From the NCBI RefSeq assembly GCF_000720485.1, contig NZ_JOAX01000010.1, forward strand, positions 62,001-126,000: 64,000 nucleotides of DNA, read 5' to 3'. The DNA comes from Streptomyces ochraceiscleroticus. GTDB lineage: Bacteria; Actinomycetota; Actinomycetes; Streptomycetales; Streptomycetaceae. How positions within the stretch are numbered: the first letter of the stretch is position 1; each line of letters starts with the position of its first letter. The notes under the pieces are model-generated. The model saw only the letters and a list, made by a program, of their open reading frames with translations. It was not told the origin of the DNA and made no database searches. This document shows, piece by piece, positions 15,329 through 22,852 of the stretch. The translations under genes were made by a program, and so were the position numbers.

Positions 15329-16006
15329 GTGGCCGGCCGGGGCGAGGACGCGGGGCGGACGGTGCGGGCCGTACGACGGCCGGAGGTGCGGCTGCCGGAG
15401 CTGGTGGCGTACGACGGAGGGGAGTGGGAGCCGGAGGGGGATTACGACGGACTGGAGTTCGCCGACGCGGACTTCGCGGGGCAGTCGGCGCGGGGCGCCC
15501 GCTTCCTGGACTGCGCGGTGCGGCGGTGCGCGTGGGACGAGACGGTGCTGACCCGGGCGCGTTTCATCGACAGCGTGCTGGAGGGGGTGCGGGGCGTCGG
15601 CACGGACCTCTCGCAGGTGTCGCTGCGCGATGTGGAGGTGCGGGACGCCCGGCTGGGCGGGACGCAGTTGCACGGAGCGGTGCTGGAGCGGGTCGTGGTG
15701 CGCGGCGGGAAGCTGGACTTCCTCAATCTGCGCAAGGCCAGGCTCCGGGACGTCGCGTTCGAGGACTGCGTGCTGGTGGAGGCGGACTTCGGCGGGGCCG
15801 AGCTGGAGCGCGTGACGTTCGACGGCTGCACGCTGGCGCGTACGGACTTCACTCAGGCGCGGATGCGGGACGTCGATCTGCGGGGCGCGGCGGCGCTGGA
15901 CATCGCGCGGGGCATCGACCGGCTCGCGGGCGCGGTGATCAGCCCGTCGCAGCTCATGGACCTGGCCCCGGCCTTCGCGGCCGAGGTGGGCGTACTGGTG
16001 GAGTGA
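15329..16006 (+). CDS. Pentapeptide-repeat protein
   Basis: About 225 residues, most of which form pentapeptide repeats (A/C-D/N-L/F-x-x): LEFADADFAGQSARGARFLD, ARFIDSVLEG, DLSQVSLRDVEVRDARLGG, FLNLRKARLRDVAFEDCVLV, EADFGGAELERVTFDGCTLA and RTDFTQARMRDVDLRG. These fold as a right-handed square beta helix; some family members mimic DNA and protect gyrase, others have no known role. The GTG at 15329 is preferred since GAGAAGGG lies about 11 bases upstream and the frame before it is not coding-like. It is transcribed divergently from the broken oxidoreductase across a 258-base gap. Confidence 0.75.
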   Translation: MAGRGEDAGRTVRAVRRPEVRLPELVAYDGGEWEPEGDYDGLEFADADFAGQSARGARFLDCAVRRCAWDETVLTRARFIDSVLEGVRGVGTDLSQVSLRDVEVRDARLGGTQLHGAVLERVVVRGGKLDFLNLRKARLRDVAFEDCVLVEADFGGAELERVTFDGCTLARTDFTQARMRDVDLRGAAALDIARGIDRLAGAVISPSQLMDLAPAFAAEVGVLVE

Positions 16007-16022
16007 GGGGGAGTGATGGGGG

Positions 16023-16520
16023 TCAGACGCGGGGGAAGCGGGCCTGGAGGTCCCATACGAGCGGGTTGTCGGCCAGCCCGTCGTGCATGTCCGTGAGGTC
16101 GGCGATCAGGTCGTGCAGGAAGTCACGGGCCTCGCGGCGCAGCGCGGCGTGGTTGAAGCTGAGCGGAGCCTCGTCGGCCGGTACCCAGTCGGCGGTGACG
16201 TCGACCCAGCCGAAGCGGCGCTCGAACAGCATCCGGTCGGCGGACTCGGTGAAGTCCAGCTCGGCATGTTGCGGGCGGGCGGCGCGGCTGCCGTGCGGGT
16301 CGCGGTCGAGCCGCTCGACGATGTCGCACAGGGCCCAGGCGAAGTCCAGGACCGGCACCCAGCCCCAGGCCGTGGACAGCTCCCGGTCCGACTCGGTGTC
16401 GGCGAGGTAGACGTCCCCGCAGAACAGGTCGTGGCGCAGCGCGCGGGCGTCCGCGGTGCGGTAGTCCGTCTGCGGGGGGTCAGGGAAGCGCCGGGAGAGC
16501 GAGTAGCCGAGGTCGATCAC
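16023..16520 (-). CDS. Conserved hypothetical protein (about 165 aa)
   Basis: I do not recognise a named domain. The protein is soluble, rich in charged and aromatic residues (FGWVDVTADWVPADEAPLSF; WDLQARFPRV at the end), with a helical middle around VLDFAWALCDIVERLD. I start it at the GTG at 16520 (VIDLGYSLSRRF), since upstream residues are low in coding character. It lies tail to tail with the pentapeptide gene, 16 bases away, and is followed on the same strand by nothing obvious. It could be one of the DUF proteins frequent in Streptomyces. Confidence 0.65.
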   Translation of the reverse strand: MIDLGYSLSRRFPDPPQTDYRTADARALRHDLFCGDVYLADTESDRELSTAWGWVPVLDFAWALCDIVERLDRDPHGSRAARPQHAELDFTESADRMLFERRFGWVDVTADWVPADEAPLSFNHAALRREARDFLHDLIADLTDMHDGLADNPLVWDLQARFPRV

Positions 16521-16608
16521 GTAAGTGATGGTCGCACGTCGGTCGGAGTGATCGTTCCGGCACGGGCGGGGCATGACTGGGGGAGATGGGCCGTGGGACG
16601 GGCGGGGG

Positions 16609-17376
16609 TCAGGGCTGGGTGAGGATGCGGGGGCCGTCGTCGGTGATGGCGACGGTGTGCTCGAAGTGGGCGGCGCGACTGCCGTCCGCCGTGAGCAGGG
16701 TCCAGCCGTCGGCCCCCTCGTAGTACGCGCCGCTGCCGCCGGCCAGGAACATCGGCTCGAGGGCGAGGACGAGGCCGTGCCGGAGGACGAAGCCGCGGCC
16801 GGGCCGGCCGTCGTTCGGTACCGACGGGTCCTCGTGCATATGGCGGCCGATGCCGTGGCCGCCGAAGTCCGCCGGAATGCCGTAGCCGGCGGCGCGGCCG
16901 ACGCTGCCGATGGCGTGCGAGATGTCCCCGATGCGGGCGCCCACCACGGCTGCCGCGATCCCCGCCTCCAGCGCGCGCCGGGTGGTGTCCATCAGCCGCT
17001 GGTCCTCGGGGCGTGGCGTGCCGACGGCGAAGGTGACCGCGGCGTCGCCCGTCCAGCCGTCCACGGCCGCGCCGCAGTCGACGCTGAGCAGGTCGCCGTC
17101 GCGCAGCCGGTACGAGCTCGGGATGCCGTGCACGATCGCGTCGTTGACGGAGGTGCAGAGGGTGGCGGGGAAGGGGGTGGGCGCGAAGGACGGGCGGTAG
17201 TGGAGGAAGGGGGAGGTGGCGCCGGCCTCGGCCAGCACCGACCGGCCGACCTCGTCCAGCTCGCTCAGCCGCACGCCGGGCGCGGCTGCCGCGCGTACGG
17301 CCGTGAGGATGTCGGCGACGACGCGGCCCGCGGGCCGCATGGCGTCGAGCGCGGTGTCGGTCTTGATCTCGACCAT
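16609..17376 (-). CDS. map: Type I methionine aminopeptidase (secondary copy)
   Basis: The 255-residue enzyme removes the initiator methionine from new proteins. All expected residues are present: H83 in NDAIVHG, metal ligands D100 (LLSVDCG) and D111 (WTGDAAVTF), H174 in FGGHGIGRHMHE, E207 (LALEPMF) and E239 (AHFEHTVAI). It lacks an N-terminal SH3-binding or zinc-finger extension. It is not next to secY/adk where the housekeeping copy usually lies, so this is probably an additional copy. It is divergent from an XRE regulator, with two TACCGGTA sites between them, implying a regulated rather than constitutive enzyme. The start is the ATG at 17376 with GGAGG-like GGAGGTTCCCCC upstream. Confidence 0.9.
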   Translation of the reverse strand: MVEIKTDTALDAMRPAGRVVADILTAVRAAAAPGVRLSELDEVGRSVLAEAGATSPFLHYRPSFAPTPFPATLCTSVNDAIVHGIPSSYRLRDGDLLSVDCGAAVDGWTGDAAVTFAVGTPRPEDQRLMDTTRRALEAGIAAAVVGARIGDISHAIGSVGRAAGYGIPADFGGHGIGRHMHEDPSVPNDGRPGRGFVLRHGLVLALEPMFLAGGSGAYYEGADGWTLLTADGSRAAHFEHTVAITDDGPRILTQP

Positions 17377-17454
17377 GGGGGAACCTCCGTGATGCCGGGC
17401 GCGGGCGTGGGTGCGGGCACAGGAACGACCTGCGGCGCCGGTCGCCAATTTTTA

Positions 17455-17476
17455 TACCGGTATTTCTTTACCGGTA
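17455..17476. promoter_or_regulatory. Two TACCGGTA palindromes between map and XRE gene
   Basis: The palindrome TACCGGTA occurs at 17455-17462 and again at 17469-17476, centre to centre 14 bases, inside an AT-rich island unlike its surroundings. The second copy ends 14 bases before the XRE gene start. Position and symmetry suggest a paired operator for the adjacent XRE protein controlling both divergent genes; the AT-rich bases around it probably also hold the promoters. Confidence 0.6.
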
Positions 17477-17490
17477 TTAGTATCACGGGC

Positions 17491-17790
17491 ATGGTCCGTA
17501 CACCTCTGACTCCATGGGAACGCGAGCGCGGCGAGCGGCTGGGCGTGCTGCTGCGGGCGGCGCGCGGCGATCGCAGCATGGTCGAGATCGCGGCGGCCGC
17601 GGGGCTCTCGGCGGAGACGCTGCGCAAGATCGAGACGGGGCGCGCGCCGACGGCGGGGTTCTTCACGGTCGCCGCGCTGGGCGCGACGCTCGGCATCTCC
17701 CTCGACGAACTGGCGGCACTCGCCGCGCCGCCGGCCGAGGCCGAAGCCGGGGCCGATGCCGCCGGCGCGTCACCGCCCGCGGCCGCCTGA
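17491..17790 (+). CDS. XRE-family helix-turn-helix regulator
   Basis: This 99-residue protein has a lambda-Cro/XRE DNA-binding domain at about residues 12-68 (LGVLLRAARGDRSMVEIAAAAGLSAETLRKIETGRAPTA as helices 1-3). It ends in an Ala/Pro/Glu-rich tail with no effector domain. It likely binds the TACCGGTA pair just upstream and controls itself and the divergent methionine aminopeptidase. The start is the ATG at 17491. Confidence 0.85.
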   Translation: MVRTPLTPWERERGERLGVLLRAARGDRSMVEIAAAAGLSAETLRKIETGRAPTAGFFTVAALGATLGISLDELAALAAPPAEAEAGADAAGASPPAAA

Positions 17791-17799
17791 GCGCAGCCG

Positions 17800-18348
17800 C
17801 TACCCGTTCGGCAGGTCCTTGTGGAGGACCGTGCACGGGCGGGCGAGGGCGTGGTCCGTGCGGTGGTCGATGACGCGATAGCCGAGCGCGCGCCAGAAGG
17901 CGAGCCCGTCCGGGTTGGCATCCAGGGCGGCGAGCCGTACGCCGTCGTGCCCGGCCGCCTGCAGGCGCCGCTCGACGGCGGTCGCCAACCGGCGGCCCCG
18001 GCCGGCGCGTTGGAGGCCGACGTGGATCAGCAGCAGGCCGATCCAGGGGTACGGGTCGAGCGGGTCGGGGTGCTCGGTGAGGGTGACGGCGAGGCCGGTC
18101 AGCCGGCCGTGCTCGCCGTCGTCCTCACGGGCGATCAGCACCTCGGCGGCGGGGTGGGCCAGCTCCCCGTTGATGCTCGATGCGACCTCATCGCGCTGAA
18201 GGGCGTACGGGTCGGGGAAGTCGCCGCTGAGGGCGAAGAACGCGGCGTTGGACGCGTAGAGATCCGTCAGCTCGTCGAGAAGCGGCCCCGGCAGGTGCCC
18301 GTCGTGTGCGGCGAGGAGGGGCGAGAGCGGTTCCAGTACGAGTGGCAT
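17800..18348 (-). CDS. GNAT-family N-acetyltransferase
   Basis: This is a 182-residue GNAT enzyme. The acetyl-CoA-binding motif is LLIHVGLQRAGRGRRLATAVERRLQAAGHDGVRLA (about residues 105-140), followed by the typical NPDGLAFWRALGYRVID near the end. The N-terminal half (LLDELTDLYASNAAFFALSGDFPDP) should bind the acceptor, which is unknown. It sits tail to tail with the XRE gene (9 bases between stops) and downstream of terD on the same strand, but a GC-rich repeat and a hairpin separate it from terD. Confidence 0.8.
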   Translation of the reverse strand: MPLVLEPLSPLLAAHDGHLPGPLLDELTDLYASNAAFFALSGDFPDPYALQRDEVASSINGELAHPAAEVLIAREDDGEHGRLTGLAVTLTEHPDPLDPYPWIGLLLIHVGLQRAGRGRRLATAVERRLQAAGHDGVRLAALDANPDGLAFWRALGYRVIDHRTDHALARPCTVLHKDLPNG

Positions 18349-18391
18349 ACGGCCCCATGCCGGCCGGGCGCGTGGCCGGGCGCGAAGGGGT

Positions 18392-18502
18392 TCCGCGCAC
18401 GCCGAAGGCCCCGCCCCGCCCGCACGCAGGCCCCGCCCGCACGCACGCAGGCCGCGTACGCCGAAGGCCCGCCCGTCCCGCGCGAACGCAGGCCGGACGG
18501 GC
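18392..18502. repeat. GC-rich short-repeat segment between terD and GNAT gene, ending in a hairpin
   Basis: CGCACGCAGGCC-like units occur three times and ACGCCGAAGGCC twice (about 18397 and 18458). At the terD side, GCCCGTC (18471-18477) and GACGGGC (18496-18502) can pair and may end terD transcription. No gene is here. Confidence 0.5.
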
Positions 18503-18529
18503 CTCCCGGCAGGTCTGCGGCAATGACCG

Positions 18530-19105
18530 TCAGACGTTGACGCCGAAGTCCTGGGCGATGCCGACCAGGCCCGAGGCGTAGCCCTGGCCGACCGCGCGGA
18601 ACTTCCACTCCGCGCCGTTGCGGTAGAGCTCGCCGAAGACCATGGCGGTCTCGGTGGCCGCGTCCTCGCTGAGGTCGTAGCGCGCGATCTCGGCGCCGCC
18701 GGCCTGGTTGATGATGCGGATGAAGGCGTTGCGCACCTGGCCGAAGTTCTGGCTGCGGTTCTCCGCGTCGTAGATGGAGACCGGGAAGACGATCTTCTCG
18801 ACGTCGGCGGGCAGCGCGGCGAGGTTGACGTTGATCTGCTCGTCGTCGCCCTCGCCCTGGCCGGTGAGGTTGTCACCGGTGTGCACGATGGACTGGTCCG
18901 GCGTGGCCTTGTTGTTGAAGAACACGAAGTGCTGGTCCGAGAAGACCTTGCCGCTCGGGTTGACCGCGATCGCGCTCGCGTCGAGGTCGAAGTCCGTGCC
19001 CGTGGTGGTGCGGACGTCCCAGCCGAGGCCGACCGTGACGGCGGTCAGGCCCGGAGCCTCCTTGGTGAGCGAGACGTTGCCGCCCTTGGACAGGCTTACA
19101 GCCAT
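18530..19105 (-). CDS. terD: TerD-family stress protein
   Basis: The 191-residue protein is a full-length TerD domain. Family motifs include [65 protein letters not shown] (acidic calcium-binding loops), and [26 protein letters not shown]. TerD proteins bind calcium and are linked to tellurite resistance, phage resistance and development in Streptomyces; several paralogues are normal. It stands alone here, without the other ter genes. The ATG at 19105 is fixed by the conserved N-terminus. Confidence 0.92.
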   Translation of the reverse strand: MAVSLSKGGNVSLTKEAPGLTAVTVGLGWDVRTTTGTDFDLDASAIAVNPSGKVFSDQHFVFFNNKATPDQSIVHTGDNLTGQGEGDDEQINVNLAALPADVEKIVFPVSIYDAENRSQNFGQVRNAFIRIINQAGGAEIARYDLSEDAATETAMVFGELYRNGAEWKFRAVGQGYASGLVGIAQDFGVNV

Positions 19106-19345
19106 GGGAGTGCCCTTTCCTCGTCGAATCATCGGGCTCCGTACTCCGGACGAAGCTACCGTCACCCTGCACAACGTCGGCCGGGGACCATGAGGTTCCA
19201 GCTTCCTTTACTTTCTTTGCCAAGCCCTGATGCCGTCCCGCCGACCGTCCCCGCCGGCCAACCCCGACGACCGTCCCGGCGACCGTTCCCGCGGCCGGGG
19301 AAATGCGGGTGACGGATCGGGGGCGGACGCGGGATCATGGGGGGC

Positions 19346-19783
19346 ATGTCCGGGCCCTATGTCATCCGCGGTTCGGTCGTCCTCCCGGAGTCGGAGCTCG
19401 TCTGGCGCTTCTCACGGTCTTCCGGGCCCGGCGGCCAGCACGTCAACACTTCCGACAGCCAGGTGGAGCTGCGCTTCGACCTGGCCGCGACCGAGGCGCT
19501 GCCCGAGGTCTGGAAGGAGCGCGCGCTCCAGCGGCTGGGGGAGCGCGGACGGCTGATCGACGGTGGCGTGGTGTCCGTACGGGCGTCCGAGCACCGCTCC
19601 CAGTGGCGCAACCGCGAGACGGCCGCGGTCCGGCTCGCGTCCTTGCTGGCGGAGGCGTCCGCGCCGCCGCCGAAGCCGCGCCGCAAGACGCGGATCCCGC
19701 GCGGCATCAATGAGCGCAGGCTGCGGGAGAAGAAGCAGCGCGGCGACACGAAGCGCGGCCGCTCGGGCCGCGACTGGCACTGA
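19346..19783 (+). CDS. arfB: Alternative ribosome-rescue factor ArfB (YaeJ-like peptidyl-tRNA hydrolase)
   Basis: This 145-residue protein rescues stalled ribosomes by hydrolysing peptidyl-tRNA. It carries the release-factor GGQ motif in SSGPGGQHVNTSDSQVEL (about residues 25-42) and a basic C-terminal tail (PRRKTRIPRGINERRLREKKQRGDTKRGRSGRDWH) that enters the empty mRNA channel. The ATG at 19346 gives the family N-terminus MSGPYVIRGSV; an ATG at 19337 would add three residues. The stop codon lies in the first unit of a 23-bp tandem repeat. Confidence 0.93.
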   Translation: MSGPYVIRGSVVLPESELVWRFSRSSGPGGQHVNTSDSQVELRFDLAATEALPEVWKERALQRLGERGRLIDGGVVSVRASEHRSQWRNRETAAVRLASLLAEASAPPPKPRRKTRIPRGINERRLREKKQRGDTKRGRSGRDWH

Positions 19784-19860
19784 CCGGAGCCAGTACCGCG
19801 TACTGACCGGAGCCAGTACCGAGTACCGACCGGAGCCAGTACCGAGTACCGACCGGCGCC
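19780..19860 (+). repeat. 23-bp tandem repeat (3.5 copies) that includes the arfB stop codon
   Basis: Three units at 19780-19802, 19803-19825 and 19826-19848 share GACCGGAGCCAGTACCG and differ at one or two positions, followed by a partial fourth unit. The first unit carries the TGA of arfB, the second repeats it, and the third has changed it to CGA. It fills the gap to the convergent flavin-reductase gene. Confidence 0.85.
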
Positions 19861-19879
19861 GGCGTCGGCGCCGCGCGCC

Positions 19880-20509
19880 CTAGCCCAGCTTCCGGTACCG
19901 CCCCCGGAAGTACGTCAGCGGGTTGCTCTCGATGTTCGGGGTGTGGGCGGTCAGTACGCGGCCGATGGTGAGGGTGTGGTCGCCGGCCACGACGCGCTGC
20001 TCCGTGCGGCACTCCATCGTGGCGAGGGCGCCCTTCACGAGTGCCGCGCCGGTCCGCTCGCCCCGTACGTGCGGGACGCTCGCGAAGAGGAGCCGGTCGC
20101 TGAAGCGGCCCTTCATGGCGAACTGGCCGGCGATGTTGCGCTGGCCCTCCGTCAGGACCGAGACGGCCCACAGGGGCTGCCGCTCCAGGATGTCGTCCAT
20201 CCGTGAGTCGTTGCGAACGCTCACCATCACCAGCGGCGGGTCGAGCGAGACGGACATGAACGCGGTGGCGGTCATCCCCGCGTCCTCCCCGACCGGAACG
20301 CCGTCCCCGGCCGCGAGGTCGTCCTCGGCCGGATCGTCCTCCGGGTCGAGGGCGGTGATCAGTACGACCCCGGCGGCGAGCCGGGACAGGGCGGCACGGA
20401 ACTCGTCGGCACTCACCCCACCAGCATGCGGGATCTTCTCCGGAGCAGGGCTGGTCTCCCGGTCGGTGTGCGGGTCGGTGACGTCGGCGGCAGGGTTGTT
20501 CGTGAACAC
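19880..20509 (-). CDS. Flavin reductase-like (FMN-binding) protein
   Basis: This 209-residue protein has the split-barrel FMN-binding flavin-reductase domain: FRAALSRLAAGVVLITA, then MTATAFMSVSLDPPLVMVSVRNDSRMDDIL and FAMKGRFSDRLLF. Such proteins supply reduced flavin to monooxygenases using NAD(P)H. An unusual acidic insert (DPEDDPAEDDLAAGDGVPVGEDAG) interrupts the first strands, and the first 37 residues are a poorly conserved leader. No monooxygenase partner is adjacent. It is divergent from cdgB, separated by about 340 bases with a BldD-like site. Confidence 0.85.
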   Translation of the reverse strand: MFTNNPAADVTDPHTDRETSPAPEKIPHAGGVSADEFRAALSRLAAGVVLITALDPEDDPAEDDLAAGDGVPVGEDAGMTATAFMSVSLDPPLVMVSVRNDSRMDDILERQPLWAVSVLTEGQRNIAGQFAMKGRFSDRLLFASVPHVRGERTGAALVKGALATMECRTEQRVVAGDHTLTIGRVLTAHTPNIESNPLTYFRGRYRKLG

Positions 20510-20704
20510 GTCATGAACGCTAGACGGGACCGCGCGCTCCCCGCATCGGGCCCTGGGACCAGCCGCGTCCTAGGACCCCCGACGGAGCCGGGGCGCTCCA
20601 GAGGGCGGAATTTGCGTTCAGGAAGTTTACGAACACATAGGAGGAGATCCCGAAGAGGCGCCGGAAGGGCCCTGGGGAGACCTCGGTAACTTCACGGCGT
20701 GTTC

Positions 20705-20720
20705 TGTGACTTGAGTCACA
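20705..20720. promoter_or_regulatory. BldD-box-like palindrome upstream of cdgB
   Basis: TGTGAC-TTGA-GTCACA is a 6+6 perfect inverted repeat. BldD, the c-di-GMP-responsive developmental repressor of Streptomyces, binds AGTGAC(n)GTCAC-type palindromes, and cdgB is a known BldD target in S. coelicolor. It lies about 130 bases before the cdgB start. The rest of 20510-20849 holds no gene; a TTGACC at about 20735 could be a -35 box. Confidence 0.65.
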
Positions 20721-20849
20721 GCGAGGGGTAATTGTTGACCCTGTGTACCGGGTGTACAGCTCACTGTGATTCAGTGGCCGTGGCAATCGGACGACTAGAG
20801 GACGACAAGAAGCCTGGAGTTGCTGTCGAGGTCTCAGGGAGAGCGAGCG

Positions 20850-22514
20850 ATGGAGACCGAGTCGGAGCCATACGTCCGTCTTGCGACCCTGCGGCAGCTG
20901 CACCAAGTGGTCGCCGACCTGAACACCGCACGCAGCCTTGCGGACACCCTGCAGGCCGTCGCCGACGGAGCGATCAGCGGGCTGGGCTACGAGCTCGCCG
21001 CGGTCAATCTCGTACGGCCCGACGGCGACCTCGTGGTGGCCGCGGTCGCCGGTAGCGCGGGCGCCGAGGCGCTGCTGTCCGGCCGCGTCGGCTCCCGGGA
21101 GTCCTGGGAGCGCCGGCTGGCCATGGGGGAGCGCTGGGGCGACCTGTGCTTCATCCCGTACACCCAGGGCTGGGTGCTGGACGACGACGATGTCCCGCAG
21201 TGGCACACCGCCGGGCCCGCGCCGCGCTTCCCCGACGAGTGGCATCCGATGGACCGCCTCTTCGCGCCCATGTACGCGGCCTCCTCCGGGGGCGGCGACC
21301 TGCTCGGCGTGATCTCCGTCGACCGGCCGCGCAACGGCCGGCGTCCGGGCGCCTGGGGACGCGAGGCGTTGCAGATGTTCGCTTTCCAGGCAGCGATTGC
21401 GATCAGTAATGCCCGGCTTCGGGCAAACATGCAGCGCGCGCTGGTCCGTCTGGAGCGCGAGCAGCAGGCGCTGCGGGCGAGTGAGGAAAGCTTCCGGCAG
21501 GCATTCGAGTACGCGCCGAGCGGCATGGCCATCGCCGAGATGGGCGGCGACCAGCACGGCCGGCTGCTGCGGACGAACGACGCGCTGTGCCGGCTGCTGG
21601 GTCGGCCGGCGTCCGTGATGCGCCGCTACGCCTTCTCCGACCTGGTGCATCCGGAGGACATCGGGACGCTGCTGCGGACCTCGGCCGAGGGCGGCCGCGC
21701 CGAGCTGCGGCTGGCCCGCCGGGACGGCTCGTACGTCTGGGTGAGCCTGCGCAACAGCGTCGTGGCCGACACCGCCGACGGCCCGCGCTTCCTGCTCACG
21801 CACGTCGAGGACATCGAGGAGCGCAAGCGGCACGAGCTGCAGCTCGCGCACCGCGCCAGCCACGACGCGCTGACCGGCCTGCCGAACAGCGCCGAGCTGC
21901 GGACCCGGCTCAGCGCCCGGCTGTGCTCGCGGCCGCCCGGCACGGACGAGGCGGACGCGTTCGCCTCGACGGCCGCCGGGGAGGACGACGGACACGGCTT
22001 CCTGCCGGACGGCGGCGCCGAGGCGTTCGAGGGCTTCCACCTGGCCCGTACGGGGCCCGCGTACGACAGCCACGTGCACGCGGTCGCGCCGTCGGACGGG
22101 CCCGAGGACGACGGCGCCAAGGGGCTGGCCGTGCTCTTCTGCGACCTGGACGGCTTCAAGTCGATCAACGACCGCTTCGGGCACCACACGGGTGACGCGG
22201 TGCTCATCGAGGTGGCCCGGCGGCTGACCAACGGCGTACGGGACGGGGACACGGTCGCCCGGCTCGGTGGCGACGAGTTCGTCGTGCTGGCGGACGGACT
22301 GGGCAAGGCGGACGCCGAGGACCTGGCCGTACGCCTGCGGAACGCGATCATCCCGCCGATCCGGGTGGACGGCCGGGCCGTGCGCGTCGGCGCCAGCTTC
22401 GGCATCGGCTGGGCCGGCTGCGGCATGTCGGCCGAGGAGGTCCTGCAATCCGCCGACCAGCGGATGTACGTCGAGAAGCGGTCCCGCTCGAAGGCGAACC
22501 GGCGAGTGAGCTGA
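20850..22514 (+). CDS. cdgB: GAF-PAS-GGDEF diguanylate cyclase (CdgB type)
   Basis: The 554-residue protein makes cyclic di-GMP, which controls BldD and the switch to sporulation. Domains in order: GAF (about 8-190), PAS/PAC (about 215-330, SFRQAFEYAPSGMAIAEM) and GGDEF (about 330-554). The active-site motif is ARLGGDEFVVLADG, with an intact inhibitory RxxD site (RDGD) five residues before it, so it should be active and feedback-inhibited. A stretch of about 65 low-complexity residues interrupts the early GGDEF domain between RTRLSARL and LAVLFCDLDGF. No membrane segment is seen. The ATG at 20850 has GGGAGAG upstream. Architecture, BldD-like box and neighbours match S. coelicolor CdgB (SCO4281). 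Confidence 0.92.
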   Translation: METESEPYVRLATLRQLHQVVADLNTARSLADTLQAVADGAISGLGYELAAVNLVRPDGDLVVAAVAGSAGAEALLSGRVGSRESWERRLAMGERWGDLCFIPYTQGWVLDDDDVPQWHTAGPAPRFPDEWHPMDRLFAPMYAASSGGGDLLGVISVDRPRNGRRPGAWGREALQMFAFQAAIAISNARLRANMQRALVRLEREQQALRASEESFRQAFEYAPSGMAIAEMGGDQHGRLLRTNDALCRLLGRPASVMRRYAFSDLVHPEDIGTLLRTSAEGGRAELRLARRDGSYVWVSLRNSVVADTADGPRFLLTHVEDIEERKRHELQLAHRASHDALTGLPNSAELRTRLSARLCSRPPGTDEADAFASTAAGEDDGHGFLPDGGAEAFEGFHLARTGPAYDSHVHAVAPSDGPEDDGAKGLAVLFCDLDGFKSINDRFGHHTGDAVLIEVARRLTNGVRDGDTVARLGGDEFVVLADGLGKADAEDLAVRLRNAIIPPIRVDGRAVRVGASFGIGWAGCGMSAEEVLQSADQRMYVEKRSRSKANRRVS

Positions 22515-22852
22515 GGGGGCACCTCCCCGGGGCGGCGGGCTCCCCGGAGGGCAGGGGCGCCTTCGCGCCGCCCAGCGCCCCTCCGCAAGCCATGTGTCCG
22601 AAGTAACCTCCGGCCCGCCGCAGGCGCGCCCGCACCGCGCTGACCGCCGCCGACCCCGCCGGGCGCCCGCCGTTCACCGTCCTGTAGTGATCTTGTGGCC
22701 GTAGGGAACCGGCGTACGCAGCTCCGCACCGGGTAGGCTGCGCCGATGCGGCGCTGGCCGCCAGGGGGCCTCACAAGCACGTAGACAACGGTGCGTGTGG
22801 ACATCACTGCACGTAGACATCAGTTTGCAAGACCGCTGGGGAGTGACGCGGA
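22515..22852. other. Intergenic region downstream of cdgB with terminator and promoter of the CBM-like gene
   Basis: It begins with a GGGGGCACCTCCCC element of the kind scattered through Streptomyces intergenic regions. A hairpin follows at 22553. Nearer the next gene the sequence becomes less GC-rich (GTAGACATCAGTTTGCAAGACC), probably the promoter and leader of the gene at 22853. No gene is seen. Confidence 0.5.
22553..22582 (+). terminator. Hairpin downstream of cdgB
   Basis: AGGGGCGC (22553-22560) and GCGCCCCT (22575-22582) form a perfect 8-bp stem about 40 bases after the cdgB stop. There is no U-run, as is common for actinomycete terminators. Confidence 0.5.

Noticed and set aside
18392..18502. 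Small RNA or short gene in the GC-rich repeat between terD and the GNAT gene
   Set aside because: The open frames there consist only of the repeat translated (Arg/Ala/Pro) and lack a ribosome site; only a terminator-like hairpin is supportable.
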